Assembly (NCBI GenBank): GCA_018648945.1
Contig: JABGQJ010000008.1
Span: 1-30,660 of the forward strand
Length of the DNA: 30,660 bases
Origin: Victivallales bacterium
GTDB taxonomy: Bacteria; Verrucomicrobiota; Lentisphaeria; Oligosphaerales; Lenti-02
Direction: 5' to 3'
The notes under the pieces were generated by a model. The model was not told the DNA's origin and did no database searches. It saw only the letters and a list, made by a program, of their open reading frames with translations. The number at the start of each line of letters is the position of its first letter. Position 1 is the first letter of the stretch. This document shows positions 1 to 8,368 of the stretch, one piece after another. Made by a program: the position numbers and the translations under genes.

Positions 1-570
1 ATCCTGGCGAGCATGTTGTTGCCCGCTTTGGCGCAGGCTCGGGAGAAGGCGCGCGCGATCAACTGCACGGGGAATCTGAAGCAGTTCGGCATCGCCCTGA
101 ACATGTATTCGCAGGACAATGACCGGTATCCGGGCCGCTGTAGCGCCTACCACATGCCGCCCTCCGGCGGTCGTCGCTGCTGGATGTACATGTTGTACCC
201 CTACGTCGGCGACGTGAACGTCTACAAGTGCCCGAGCGCGTCGGACGGGAAGCCGGACGGCGGCGCCTACAACTCCTGGAACCTTCCCTCCGGCGTCAGC
301 GCCTGGAAAGGAAGCTACGCCATCACCTGCGACACGTGGAAGAAGACGGAGTCGCAGATCAAGAAACCCGCCTCGACCATGGCCATTGCCGAAGGCAGCA
401 CGACCGGTTGGCCGATTATCAAGCATCCCTGGCCCGCATCCGACGGCCGCACATGCGGTCCGAACCCCACTTCACGGCATAACGACAGGTTCAACTCCCT
501 GTTCTTCGACGGCCATGTCGATAGTTACCCCAGGGCGCGGGCGACCGACGACAACCTCCACGGTCGGTAG
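1..570 (+). CDS. Type II secretion-like pseudopilin, DUF1559/H-X9-DG type (5' end missing)
   Basis: The reading frame is open from base 1, starting ILASMLLPALAQAREKA, so the true start and the type IV prepilin leader lie upstream of the window. ILASMLLPAL is the usual end of the hydrophobic N-terminal helix of these proteins. It is followed by CTGNLKQFGIALNMYSQDND, a hallmark of the large pseudopilin-like families expanded in Lentisphaerota and Planctomycetota. Near the C-terminus there is an H-X9-DG motif (RHNDRF...FFDGHV), which names the family tail. Known family members are processed by a prepilin peptidase and are probably surface or periplasmic; their individual roles are mostly unknown. 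The 190 visible residues suggest that only about 10-20 are missing. It is followed by a hairpin that looks like a terminator. I am confident of the family but not of any specific function. Confidence 0.9.
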   Translation: MLASMLLPALAQAREKARAINCTGNLKQFGIALNMYSQDNDRYPGRCSAYHMPPSGGRRCWMYMLYPYVGDVNVYKCPSASDGKPDGGAYNSWNLPSGVSAWKGSYAITCDTWKKTESQIKKPASTMAIAEGSTTGWPIIKHPWPASDGRTCGPNPTSRHNDRFNSLFFDGHVDSYPRARATDDNLHGR

Positions 571-600
571 GAGTTGACCGAAGACGTCCCTGTTTTCCGA

Positions 601-640
601 AACGCCCGCACAGGTATGCCTGCGCGGGCGTTCCTCTTTC
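601..640 (+). terminator. Rho-independent terminator after the pseudopilin gene
   Basis: Bases 601-609 (AACGCCCGC) pair with 624-632 (GCGGGCGTT). An inner CAGG/CCTG stem (611-614 with 619-622) closes a TATG loop. The hairpin is followed by TTCCTCTTTCTC. The pyrimidine-rich tail is not a pure T run, so termination strength is uncertain. The minus-strand side has no T run, so it is less convincing as a terminator for the convergent gene. Confidence 0.7.
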
Positions 641-648
641 TCCCGCTC

Positions 649-1203
649 CTACTCGGCCAGCATCCCTTGGCGCAACTGGTCTGCGGCTTCTGCCAGCCCC
701 AGTTCCTCCAGTAGCCGGAAGGAGAAGGCGAGAGCTGTGCCCGGTCCGCGACTGGTCACGATGCGCTCGTCGCAGACCACCTCGTCCTCGCAGTAGATTG
801 CCCCGGCGAGCTGGTCCGCGAAGGAGGGATAGCTGGTTGCCCGGCGGCCCTGCAAGAGGCCCGCCGCGTGGAGCGCGATCGGGGCCGCGCAGATCGCGCC
901 TGCATACCCGCCCTGCTCCCAGACCGCGCGAACCAGGCTTCGCACCCGCTCGCTGTCCCGCAAGTTTGCCGAGCCAGGCATGCCGCCGGGCAGCACAGCC
1001 ATGGTGAAGTCGGCTGGCGAAAGGTCCGCCAGGCAAGCATCGGCACGCATGGGGATGTCGTGGGCGCCCATCACCCACTCCTCATCCTTAGTGCCGGCCG
1101 TGGTCACCGCCACGCCGCCCCGGCGTAACACATCGATGATCGTGACGGCCTCGATCTCCTCGAAGCCGGGGGCAAGACAGACAACCACGCTTGGCACTGA
1201 CAT
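649..1203 (-). CDS. DJ-1/PfpI (ThiJ-type) family protein
   Basis: This 184-residue single-domain protein matches the usual DJ-1/YajL length. The N-terminus VCLAPGFEEIEAV carries Glu18 at the same position as the conserved Glu18 of human DJ-1. The nucleophile elbow GAICAAP places the reactive Cys at residue 105. TSRGPGTALAF near residues 149-159 is the conserved family segment. The third-residue His seen in DJ-1 (THP) is replaced by TSYP. Family members are variously described as redox-sensing chaperones, glyoxalases or deglycases; the sequence does not decide which. The start at 1203 has GGAGAG seven bases upstream. It is divergent from the lyase gene, with about 100 bases between the start codons, and convergent with the pseudopilin gene. 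No signal peptide is visible, so it is probably cytoplasmic. Confidence 0.92.
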   Translation of the reverse strand: MSVPSVVVCLAPGFEEIEAVTIIDVLRRGGVAVTTAGTKDEEWVMGAHDIPMRADACLADLSPADFTMAVLPGGMPGSANLRDSERVRSLVRAVWEQGGYAGAICAAPIALHAAGLLQGRRATSYPSFADQLAGAIYCEDEVVCDERIVTSRGPGTALAFSFRLLEELGLAEAADQLRQGMLAE

Positions 1204-1307
1204 GATCGGACTCTCCGAGTCAGGAATGGAAGAGGCAGGAGCGCTTCACCGCGACTATAGTCGGGGACAACCGATCCGTAAACCGACCGTGCCCGTGGAG
1301 CCTGCCC

Positions 1308-4300
1308 ATGCGTCTGTCCCTTGCTCTTCTCACCCTCTCTTTCTGCCTGTTCGCGGCCCCCAAGCCGGACCTGTTGCTCTGGGACTGCGAGGACACCACG
1401 GGCATCGGGGGGATTGAGTTGTCCACGCAGCTGTCCAAGGTCGGCGAAGCCAGCGTGCGCTGGCGCAACCACCCGCAGACCAGCGGTCTCCGTCTGAATG
1501 ATCTGCCCCACGACTGGTCCGGCTACCACGTGCTCCGCTTCTGGGTGCACAACGCCAAGGCCAGCAAGACCCGCTGCATGCTCCTCATCCATAGCGAGAA
1601 CGAAGCCACCGACGGAATGGACTACTGGGGCCACGCCCTCACCCTCAACTTCACCGGCTGGCGGCAGTTCTCCTTCCCCATCGGCTATCAGCAAGGCGGC
1701 GCGCGAGCCCCGCGCGGTTGGGACCAGGTCGATGGCATCTCCTTCACCGCCACCGGCTGGGGCAACACCCCCAAACCAGAGACCGATCTCCACATCGACG
1801 ACCTGCGCCTGATCCACGATCCCCCGCGCCCCGGCCCCCTGATGACCGATCCCGAGTTCTTCGCCGAGCTGGACCTCGAACGCCCCGAGCTCGCCGCCGT
1901 CCGTACCGCCGTCATCGCCAAGGATCTGCCCGCCGCCAAAGCGGCCCTCCTCCGGCACTTCCGCGCCCGGAAGACCCCCAAATGGCACTTCGATTGGCGT
2001 GAGCGCCCCACCAATCTCCCCCCCCTCAAACCCGGCTCCGATGGCTGGGACTACTTCGGCACAGGCTTCACCGTCGATTGGGTTGGCTGGCAGGAATTCG
2101 TCTTCCCCTTCGCCAAGTGGTCCGCCTCCCGCGAACCCCAAGGCTGGCACTACATCACCTCCCTCCGCTTCAGCTCCACCTACGGACACCGCACACCCAA
2201 ACCCGACACCCGTCTGGTCTTTGACGACATGCGCTTCGAGGGCCACCCGCCCCTCATCCTCGGCGGGTTCGAGACCGAAGCCGATTTCGCCCGCTGGCCC
2301 GACTTCTCCGCCACCACTATCGACGGCTCCTCCGGCGAGGCGTCGGCTGCCTGGACGCCCTCGCAGAAACCCGACGTGGGTGCCGTGGGCATGCCCATGG
2401 ACTGGCGCCCCTACCGCGCCCTCCGCTTCCGCGTCTACTCCGCCAAGGCCACCGGCGACCGCATCACTCTCCTCGCCGACTCCGATGTCCGTGGTGTCGA
2501 CAAGGCAGACCAACTCATCAAGCACATCTACGGCGGCCATTTCCTCGGCGAGGACATCGACTGGAAGAGCAACAACCTGGAGCCCACCAACCCCGCCTTC
2601 ACCCGCGAATGGACCTATGGCCTCAACCGCTTCCGCCACTGGCGCACTCTCGGCGATGCCTACTGGCAGACCGGCGACGAGAAGTACGCCCGCGAATGGA
2701 TCGCCCAGATGCGCGATTGGGTGGAGGACAATCCCTACCCCCGCTTCACCACCGGCAATCGCTCGCTCACCTGGCGCACCATCGAAGCTGGCATCCGCAC
2801 CTCCACCACCTGGCCCGACTCCCTCATGTACTTCCTCGGCTCCCCGTCGCTGCAACCCGACGACCTCGTGGTCTTCCTCAAAGCCTGGATCGAGCAGGCC
2901 CGCCACCTCATGCGCATCACCGTCGAGTACCCCGACCACGGTGGCAACTGGGTCACCATGGAGTGCAACGGCCTCGGTCACCTCGGCGTCCTCCTGCCCG
3001 AGTGCAAGCAAGCCCCCGTCTGGCTCGAGACCGCCAGCGACCGCCTCGCCCTCGAGCTGGAGCGGCAGGTCTACCCCGATGGCGCGCAGAAGGAGCTGAC
3101 CACCGGCTACCACCAGGTCTCCCTGCGCAACTTCGTGGGCCTCTACCAGTTTGCCGCCATGAACAACACGCCTCTGCCCAAGGCCTACCTCGCCAGCCTT
3201 CAGCGCATGTACAACTACAACCTGAAAACCATGGACCCCGAAGGCCTCCTGCCCCCCCTCAACGACGCTGGCCGCACCCGCGTCCGCAGCCTGCTCCAGG
3301 AAGGCTACGACCTCTTCGGTCAGGAAGACTTCCTCTGGGGCGCCACCCAGGGCCGCCAGGGCACCAAGCCCGCCTTCACCTCCATCGCCATGCCCTACGC
3401 CGGCCAATACGTCATGCGCTCCGACTGGGGACCAGACGCCCACTACGCCCTCTTCGAATCCGGCCCCTACGGCATCGGCCACCAGCACGAAGACAAGCTC
3501 TCGCTCTTCATCCACGCCCTTGGCCGCGAGCTGCTCACCGAAGCCGGAACCTACCGCTACGACCGCAGCACCTACCGCCGTTACGTCCTCGGCACCTGGG
3601 CGCACAACACCATCCTCGTCGATGGCCAGGGCCAGAAACGCGGGGGCCTCCGAGACACCTACACCACCGACCAGCCCCTCGACGACCTCTGGCTCCACAA
3701 CGACCTCTTCGACGCCGCCGACGGTGTCTACGACAACGGCTATGGCCCCAAGCGGGAGAACGAAGTTCAGCACCAGCGTACCGTCGTCTTCCTGCGCAAC
3801 GACTACTGGATCGTCCTCGACCGCCTCCATGGCACCGGCAACCACAAGCTGGACATCCTCTGGAATCTCAAGGCCAAAGCCGCCGCCCAGCTCCCCGGTT
3901 CCCTCGCCGCCCACGGCACCGATCCGGACACCGCCAATCTCCTCGTCACCCCCGCCCCCGTCACTGGCCTCAAACTGGAGATCGTCACCGGCCGCCACGA
4001 TCCCCCCCTCGGCTTCTCCCCCGCCAGCCGCAAGACCCCCATCCCCGTCCTCGACTACCAGCTACAGACCGACTGCCCCACCACCCTCGCCTGGGTCCTC
4101 ACCCCCTACCGAGGGACCGTGCCCGAAGTGGCCATCGCCACCCGCGAGACCGCCGCCGGCACTGTTCTGACCATCACCCACGCCAAGGGCAGGGACGAGA
4201 TCTTCGTCTCGCGCCGGGGCACTCCTGGCAAGGTCGCGCTCGCCGGACGTGCCCTCGCCGGACGCGTTGCCGTCGCTAGGCACGGGAAGGATGGCGCGGT

Positions 4301-4319
4301 CCGGACTCAGGCCGAGTAG
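1308..4319 (+). CDS. Secreted heparinase II/III-family polysaccharide lyase with two related beta-sandwich modules
   Basis: The 1003 residues begin with a signal peptide (MRLSLALLTLSFCLFAAP). Residues 22-172 form a carbohydrate-binding-like module. Residues 180-232 begin the lyase helical domain (FFAELDLERPELAAVR). Residues 243-394 are a second copy of the module with its halves swapped. The lyase resumes at 397 (ADQLIKHIYGG). Typical catalytic-region signatures follow: GGNWVTMECNGLGHLG (545-560), TGYHQVS with candidate Tyr601/His602, LNDAGRTR (651-658), YGIGHQHEDKLS with His725/His727 (721-732) and WAHNTILVDG (764-773). These match the Hepar_II_III N- and C-terminal domains, which cleave uronic-acid-containing polysaccharides by beta-elimination; the exact substrate (alginate, heparin-like or other) cannot be read. 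The start has GGAG seven bases upstream. The gene stands alone and is convergent with the WD40 gene. Confidence 0.9.
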   Translation: MRLSLALLTLSFCLFAAPKPDLLLWDCEDTTGIGGIELSTQLSKVGEASVRWRNHPQTSGLRLNDLPHDWSGYHVLRFWVHNAKASKTRCMLLIHSENEATDGMDYWGHALTLNFTGWRQFSFPIGYQQGGARAPRGWDQVDGISFTATGWGNTPKPETDLHIDDLRLIHDPPRPGPLMTDPEFFAELDLERPELAAVRTAVIAKDLPAAKAALLRHFRARKTPKWHFDWRERPTNLPPLKPGSDGWDYFGTGFTVDWVGWQEFVFPFAKWSASREPQGWHYITSLRFSSTYGHRTPKPDTRLVFDDMRFEGHPPLILGGFETEADFARWPDFSATTIDGSSGEASAAWTPSQKPDVGAVGMPMDWRPYRALRFRVYSAKATGDRITLLADSDVRGVDKADQLIKHIYGGHFLGEDIDWKSNNLEPTNPAFTREWTYGLNRFRHWRTLGDAYWQTGDEKYAREWIAQMRDWVEDNPYPRFTTGNRSLTWRTIEAGIRTSTTWPDSLMYFLGSPSLQPDDLVVFLKAWIEQARHLMRITVEYPDHGGNWVTMECNGLGHLGVLLPECKQAPVWLETASDRLALELERQVYPDGAQKELTTGYHQVSLRNFVGLYQFAAMNNTPLPKAYLASLQRMYNYNLKTMDPEGLLPPLNDAGRTRVRSLLQEGYDLFGQEDFLWGATQGRQGTKPAFTSIAMPYAGQYVMRSDWGPDAHYALFESGPYGIGHQHEDKLSLFIHALGRELLTEAGTYRYDRSTYRRYVLGTWAHNTILVDGQGQKRGGLRDTYTTDQPLDDLWLHNDLFDAADGVYDNGYGPKRENEVQHQRTVVFLRNDYWIVLDRLHGTGNHKLDILWNLKAKAAAQLPGSLAAHGTDPDTANLLVTPAPVTGLKLEIVTGRHDPPLGFSPASRKTPIPVLDYQLQTDCPTTLAWVLTPYRGTVPEVAIATRETAAGTVLTITHAKGRDEIFVSRRGTPGKVALAGRALAGRVAVARHGKDGAVRTQAE
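1371..1823 (+). other. Carbohydrate-binding-like module, first copy (residues 22-172, order A-B)
   Basis: Half A (residues 22-103) contains GEASVRW and DWSGYHVLRFWVHNAKA. Half B (104-172) contains MDYWGHALTLNFTGW, TPKPETDLHIDDLR and ends DPP. The pattern is that of a secreted beta-sandwich binding module. Its partner copy lies at 2034-2489. Confidence 0.65.
2034..2489 (+). other. Second copy of the module, halves in swapped order (B'-A'), inserted in the lyase domain
   Basis: Residues 243-315 (GWDYFGTGFTVDWVGW, TPKPDTRLVFDDMR, HPP) resemble half B of the first copy. Residues 316-394 (GEASAAW, DWRPYRALRFRVYSAKA) resemble half A. Both break points map to the same loop of the first copy, near residues 96-102. 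The segment separates two parts of the lyase helical domain. Confidence 0.65.
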
Positions 4320-4403
4320 TCCAGGCAGGTGCGGACCCTCAGTCTGGGTCGTTGAACCCGGCCATCGTGCATGTGCCCCGGCCCGGAGGCCGAGCTTCGG
4401 GGG

Positions 4404-5870
4404 TCACTTCCCGAATGACCACAGTTTCACGGCATCGTTCTCCGATGCCGTGGCAAGCGTCTTGCCATCCGGGGAGAAGGCGAGGGCGGTGATAGCTTCC
4501 TTGTGCCCTGCGAGGATCATCGCCGTTTGCCCGGAGCTGACCTTGAGCAAGTGGACAAGGCCGTCCGCCGTGCCCACGGCCAGGGCTTCCTGCTTCGGCG
4601 AGAAGGCCAGCGCCATCACACTTGAGGAGAACTCCAGCTTTGCCATGGGGCGCTCGGCTGGCAGGTTACAGGCCACCGTACACACGACCTTGCGGTTATG
4701 CTTCCGCCAGTTCTTCTGGTAGGCACCCGGCATGCTGATCTTGCGCTCCAACTTGGCTGTGCGCTCGAAAACCGACACGATGCCCGGACCAGCCGTCTCT
4801 GGCAGTTTGGCGTAGGTGACGGAAGTCGTCCTCAGGCCGCCAAGCTTCACCTTCAGGTTCTCGACAACCCGCAAGTTGTAGTCGGCCGACCGCGCCATCG
4901 CCTCGGAGAACGAGGCGCGGGCGGCAGGATATTTACGTAGCGCCTGCGGGGGGATGGCCCACAGCCATACGGCGCCCTTGGGTTGCTTGGGGGCAGCCTT
5001 TCCCTGGGGGGGCTTCCTCCCTCCCATGCCCCCGCGACCGCGTGCGGACCGCGGCGGGTCCCCCCCGGCAGCGAGGAGTTTCCCACCTGGCGCAAACGCG
5101 AGTGCCCGCATGATGCCCCCCACTCCCGCCCGTCCCAGATCCAGGCCATAGATCCGGTCTCCCCGCACCATCTGGAGAGAGACTTGGTCCCCCTGGGCCT
5201 GGGCGAAGGCATCTCCCTTGGGAGAGAACGCAACATGTTGCACAATCCGTTCAGGCAAGGGTTGGTGTATGTCGCGTTGGTGCTTGGCCATAAATCCGTA
5301 TGCATAGTCCTTTGCCCGCATCGCACCGACGCTCCTGCATGCCCAGAATTTCACGGGGTCGCCGCCGGTCGCGATCAGTGCGCCATCGGGGGAGAGCCCC
5401 AGGCAGTGGATGGTGTCCCGCCCGTGCTTGTCCTTGCGATCCAAGTGCCACTTGGGGTATGCGGCCTTCACTGCCTCCCCGAGCCGCCACGCACAAGGTT
5501 GGTGACGGCCATCCATGGTACTCCCCACCCAGAAGAGGGTCCTTCCGTCCGGTGAGAACGCCACATCGCTACAGTAGGTGCTCTTCTTCCCCGCACCGAT
5601 CATGCTCTCGTTCCAGTCTGGATGCCCCGGGTGGACCTCCAGATCGGCTGACTTGGCGATCACGCGGCGGTTGCCAACGCTATAGAGCACAAGGCTATCC
5701 TCCTGGGCGACTGCCAGGTGCTTCCCATCGGGGGAGAAGACCAGGCCGTGCCCCTTCTTGACGGGCAGGGCCTTCCCGTCCACCCGCCGTCTCGGTGCTG
5801 CCCCACAGGCCAGAGATCCACAGAGCGAGATCCACCCCAGTCGACTTACCAGAGACCGCAAGCCACGCAT
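4404..5870 (-). CDS. Secreted WD40-repeat protein
   Basis: The frame is open further upstream, but the start at 5870 is preferred. It is preceded by AAGGGGGTGG and opens with a signal-peptide-like segment, MRGLRSLVSRLGWISLCGSLACGA. The extra upstream residues are proline- and arginine-rich and antisense to the 262-aa gene. The 488-residue product has at least six WD40-like blades marked by xxFSPDG: residues 42-50, 103-111, 157-165, 213-221, 257-265 and 420-428, with a clear last repeat HKEAITALAFSPDGKTLATAS (456-476). Residues 273-298 are a Gly/Pro/Lys-rich low-complexity loop. WD40 propellers act as binding scaffolds; no enzymatic domain is fused. SLAC is a poor lipobox, so it may be a free periplasmic protein or a lipoprotein. 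Its partners are unknown. Confidence 0.87.
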   Translation of the reverse strand: MRGLRSLVSRLGWISLCGSLACGAAPRRRVDGKALPVKKGHGLVFSPDGKHLAVAQEDSLVLYSVGNRRVIAKSADLEVHPGHPDWNESMIGAGKKSTYCSDVAFSPDGRTLFWVGSTMDGRHQPCAWRLGEAVKAAYPKWHLDRKDKHGRDTIHCLGLSPDGALIATGGDPVKFWACRSVGAMRAKDYAYGFMAKHQRDIHQPLPERIVQHVAFSPKGDAFAQAQGDQVSLQMVRGDRIYGLDLGRAGVGGIMRALAFAPGGKLLAAGGDPPRSARGRGGMGGRKPPQGKAAPKQPKGAVWLWAIPPQALRKYPAARASFSEAMARSADYNLRVVENLKVKLGGLRTTSVTYAKLPETAGPGIVSVFERTAKLERKISMPGAYQKNWRKHNRKVVCTVACNLPAERPMAKLEFSSSVMALAFSPKQEALAVGTADGLVHLLKVSSGQTAMILAGHKEAITALAFSPDGKTLATASENDAVKLWSFGK

Positions 5871-6077
5871 AAACCACCCCCTTCGTCCATGGCAGGGCCA
5901 CCCTCGAGGGCAGCGCCCGAGGGATAAACGCGCACACTTCCGACAACCGTCAGGATATCGGCATGGCTGCGCACACGCTGTTCCCCTGCATACGCTACGC
6001 TGCCAAGGTAACTCATTCCGTCGTCGTCCGCAACTCCATAGAGGGAAACGGTATACGGATGGGAACTCGGACGTCTT

Positions 6078-6089
6078 GGGGGGGGGGGG
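6078..6089. repeat. G12 homopolymer tract
   Basis: Twelve consecutive G residues lie 33 bases beyond the stop of the 262-aa gene and 208 bases upstream of the WD40 gene start. It is intergenic, so length changes would not shift a reading frame. Confidence 0.95.
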
Positions 6090-6121
6090 CCTGGGGTTCG
6101 TGGGACTGTGCTTGGGGCGCC

Positions 6122-6910
6122 CTACAGCGGCGCGTCGCCGACTTCGGCGATCCACTGGCGGAGCCAAGTGACGGTGTCGAAGCCAAGATCGGCACAACAG
6201 TTGGAGCAGAAGATCATGCCGTCCAGCGTCCCCTCGTGGAGCCACTTGAGGCCCAGTTCGCACTGGCGTTGCAGGCGGTCCAGGGGCATGGGGCAGTCGT
6301 TGCCGTAGTCGAATAGGTAGACTCCCATGAGGTGCCGTTTGCCGGGGGTCATCTCCCGGACCTGGCTGTGATACTGCTCCAGCTTGGCCAGGTTCTCCGA
6401 ACGCCAGACCCAGAAGGTGATGCCATCGCACTCGTCCAGGAACGGTTGCACCGGCTGGTCCAATTCGTGCTCATACAGCACGACCCAGAGATCCAGGGGT
6501 CGCCCGGCTTCGGTACGTAGGCGCTGGCGCATTTCGCGTACGCGTTCCGGTGGGAAGATCGCCCGGCGGCGTTCGCTCAGGAAGTCGTCCAGAACGGCCC
6601 CGATGACATTGGGGTGGGATCGGGCTTGGCGCAACACCTCGTCGAGATCGCCCCAGCCATCGTCGTTGCTCTTGGAGCCCCCGGAACCCACGGCGGACCA
6701 GACCACATGGTCCAGGGAGTCCATCGCGATGGAGTCCTGATCGAAGGGCGGACGGGGCTGGTCGGCCATCACGACCCGACAACAGTTGGGGATGCCCAAG
6801 TAGAACGCACCCTCCACGGCGGTCATCTTGGAGGCGCCCCCCAAGGCATAGAAGCTGTGCCCGTTGGCTTCTTGCCCCCAGATCCAGAACTGATCGCGCA
6901 CAATGCTCAT
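6122..6910 (-). CDS. Unassigned 262-residue protein, possibly a glycosidase-like (beta/alpha) barrel
   Basis: I do not recognise a named family. The start at 6910 is fixed by GAGGAG nine bases upstream (MSIVRDQFWIWGQEANG). The product has no signal peptide and alternates hydrophobic strands with amphipathic helices in a way that suggests a TIM barrel: CCRVVMAD (43-50), NVIGAVLDDFL (101-111), LDLWVVLYEHEL (139-150), CDGITFWVWR (161-170), RHLMGVYLFDYG (192-203) and LDGMIFCSN (229-237). The acidic pair Asp108-Asp109 at a strand end could be functional, and an aromatic patch (FWVW, 166-169) would suit sugar binding. Four Cys lie at 43-44 and 235-239 (NCC, CSNCC). The gene is divergent from the SGNH hydrolase, with about 200 bases between, suggesting shared regulation of esterase and this protein. 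The barrel assignment is inference. Confidence 0.75.
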   Translation of the reverse strand: MSIVRDQFWIWGQEANGHSFYALGGASKMTAVEGAFYLGIPNCCRVVMADQPRPPFDQDSIAMDSLDHVVWSAVGSGGSKSNDDGWGDLDEVLRQARSHPNVIGAVLDDFLSERRRAIFPPERVREMRQRLRTEAGRPLDLWVVLYEHELDQPVQPFLDECDGITFWVWRSENLAKLEQYHSQVREMTPGKRHLMGVYLFDYGNDCPMPLDRLQRQCELGLKWLHEGTLDGMIFCSNCCADLGFDTVTWLRQWIAEVGDAPL

Positions 6911-7113
6911 CGTTTTCGTCTCCTCGACGCAGTCTGTTGCCGGTAGTCGCTGGCAAATCATGATCCGAGGCACTAACTGTGACCGTCGAAGCCCACCGCT
7001 TCCAGTCGTCGCGCCAGAAAGGACGACCCGGAATGGCTGAGGGCGACCCACGAGTTCACCGAGATGACTGGCCCAGGTACCTTCACGTTGCGGACACCCC
7101 GAGGAGAACCAGC

Positions 7114-8181
7114 ATGTCCATCGAGACCATCGACCCGAACTTCCGCATGGAATCCATCGACGGCCACGAATTGGCCTTTCTGGATGCCAGTCGCGCGCCC
7201 TTCAGTTTGACCGGCTTCCCGTTCCATGCCGAGGAAGGTGAGCTTTGCCGCCTCCCCGTAGCAGAGATTCCGGCCATGAACACGGGCGTCCAGGGCCTGG
7301 CCTGGCATACGTCCGGCGGCATGGTCCGCTTCCGCAGCGATTCCCCGTGCATCGCGGTACAGGTGGAGTTGCGTGCGCCAGGAAACATGAACCACATGCC
7401 CCGCAGTGGCTGTTCAGGCTTCGATCTCTACATCGGCGAAGGCACCGCCAAGTGCTTCTACAAAACCGCTATCCCCGGTGCCGGGGCCAAGGAATACTCG
7501 GCCCTGCTGTTTACCGGCGAAGCAGGACAAATGCGCGAATTCACGCTCAACTTCCCCCTCTACAACGGCGTTCGCTCCCTGCGCGTGGGCATCTCCCCCA
7601 CGGCCGAACTGACCGCCCCGACGCCCTTCGCAGTCGGACAAGCCATTCTCTTCTACGGCTCCTCCATCACCCAAGGCGGCTGCGCCTCGCGTCCTGGCAA
7701 CGCCTACACCCACATCCTCGCCCGCTGGTTCGATGCCAATCTGATCAACTATGGTTTCAGTGGCAGCGCCCGCGCCGAGCAGGAAATGGCCCGTCTCATC
7801 GCCCGCATCCCAATGAGCGTCATGGTCTATGACTACGACCACAACGCGCCCAACATCGAGCACCTTGCCAAGACCCACACTCCCTTCTTCCAGACCATCC
7901 GTGCCGCCCGGCCCGAGCTGCCCGTGGTCATGGTCAGCCGTCCCGACTTCGACCGGGACTTGGCCGAGAGTCGTGCCCGGCGCCAGATCATCCACACCAC
8001 CTACGAGCAGGCCAAGGCCGCCGGCGACCAGCACGTCTACTTCGTCGATGGCGAGACCCTCTTTGGCACCAATGATCGCGATGCCTGCACCGTCGATGGC
8101 TGCCATCCCAACGATCTCGGCTTCATGCGCATGGCCGAAGGCGTCCGCCCCGCCTTGGCGCAGGCGTTGGGAGGGGAATGA
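7114..8181 (+). CDS. SGNH/GDSL-type hydrolase with N-terminal GxDLY domain (probable carbohydrate esterase)
   Basis: The start at 7114 has GAGGAG seven bases upstream; the open frame upstream of it is not needed. The 355-residue product has an N-terminal beta-sandwich of about 170 residues containing GFDLYIGEG (102-110), the signature of the GxDLY domain that precedes SGNH hydrolases. The hydrolase follows: block I ILFYGSSITQGG with nucleophile Ser184, block II NYGFSGSA (Gly214/Gly217), block III DHNAPN (Asn244) and block V DGCHPND with Asp328 and His331. All catalytic residues are present. Relatives remove acetyl or other acyl groups from polysaccharides, so it may unmask glycans for the lyase and glycosidases nearby. 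No clear signal peptide is visible. It is followed directly by a repeat cluster. Confidence 0.9.
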   Translation: MSIETIDPNFRMESIDGHELAFLDASRAPFSLTGFPFHAEEGELCRLPVAEIPAMNTGVQGLAWHTSGGMVRFRSDSPCIAVQVELRAPGNMNHMPRSGCSGFDLYIGEGTAKCFYKTAIPGAGAKEYSALLFTGEAGQMREFTLNFPLYNGVRSLRVGISPTAELTAPTPFAVGQAILFYGSSITQGGCASRPGNAYTHILARWFDANLINYGFSGSARAEQEMARLIARIPMSVMVYDYDHNAPNIEHLAKTHTPFFQTIRAARPELPVVMVSRPDFDRDLAESRARRQIIHTTYEQAKAAGDQHVYFVDGETLFGTNDRDACTVDGCHPNDLGFMRMAEGVRPALAQALGGE

Positions 8182-8343
8182 TGGAATGGGGGAATGATGG
8201 AATGGGCCTCCGCGTCACGCTATCTCGTCCGATTCGTCTGGCTCGCCCGCTTCCCCTCCCCCAAGATTCCAGTATCCCATCATTCCAGTATTCCGCTCCT
8301 CCCCTCCCCGCTTCCCCTCTCCCAAGATTCCAGTATTCCACTC
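8182..8343. repeat. ATTCCA/GGAATG-type intergenic repeat cluster with an internal 31-bp direct duplication
   Basis: Bases 8182-8207 hold GGAATG units (ATGATGGAATGGGGGAATGATGG pattern). Bases 8249-8279 and 8310-8340 are near-identical 31-base copies (29 of 31 positions match) containing CCAAGATTCCAGTAT. ATCATTCCAGTATTCC lies between them. The same type of unit recurs at 11551-11624 in this window. It sits between the convergent SGNH and YdjY-domain genes. Confidence 0.85.
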
Positions 8344-8368
8344 CTACACCCCGTAACGCGGAGGGTGC

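Noticed and set aside
1104..3998. 964-residue antisense reading frame opposite the lyase gene
   Set aside because: It is Gly/Val/Glu-rich with no domain, and results from the strong C preference at third positions of the lyase gene. The plus-strand frame has clear catalytic motifs.
2609..4279. 556-residue plus-strand frame overlapping the lyase
   Set aside because: It is Arg/Pro/His-rich, of shadow composition, and overlaps the real lyase frame completely.
5871..6431. N-terminal extension of the WD40 protein to 6431
   Set aside because: The extra 187 residues are Arg/Pro-rich, overlap the 262-aa gene in another frame, cross the G12 tract and would bury the signal peptide.
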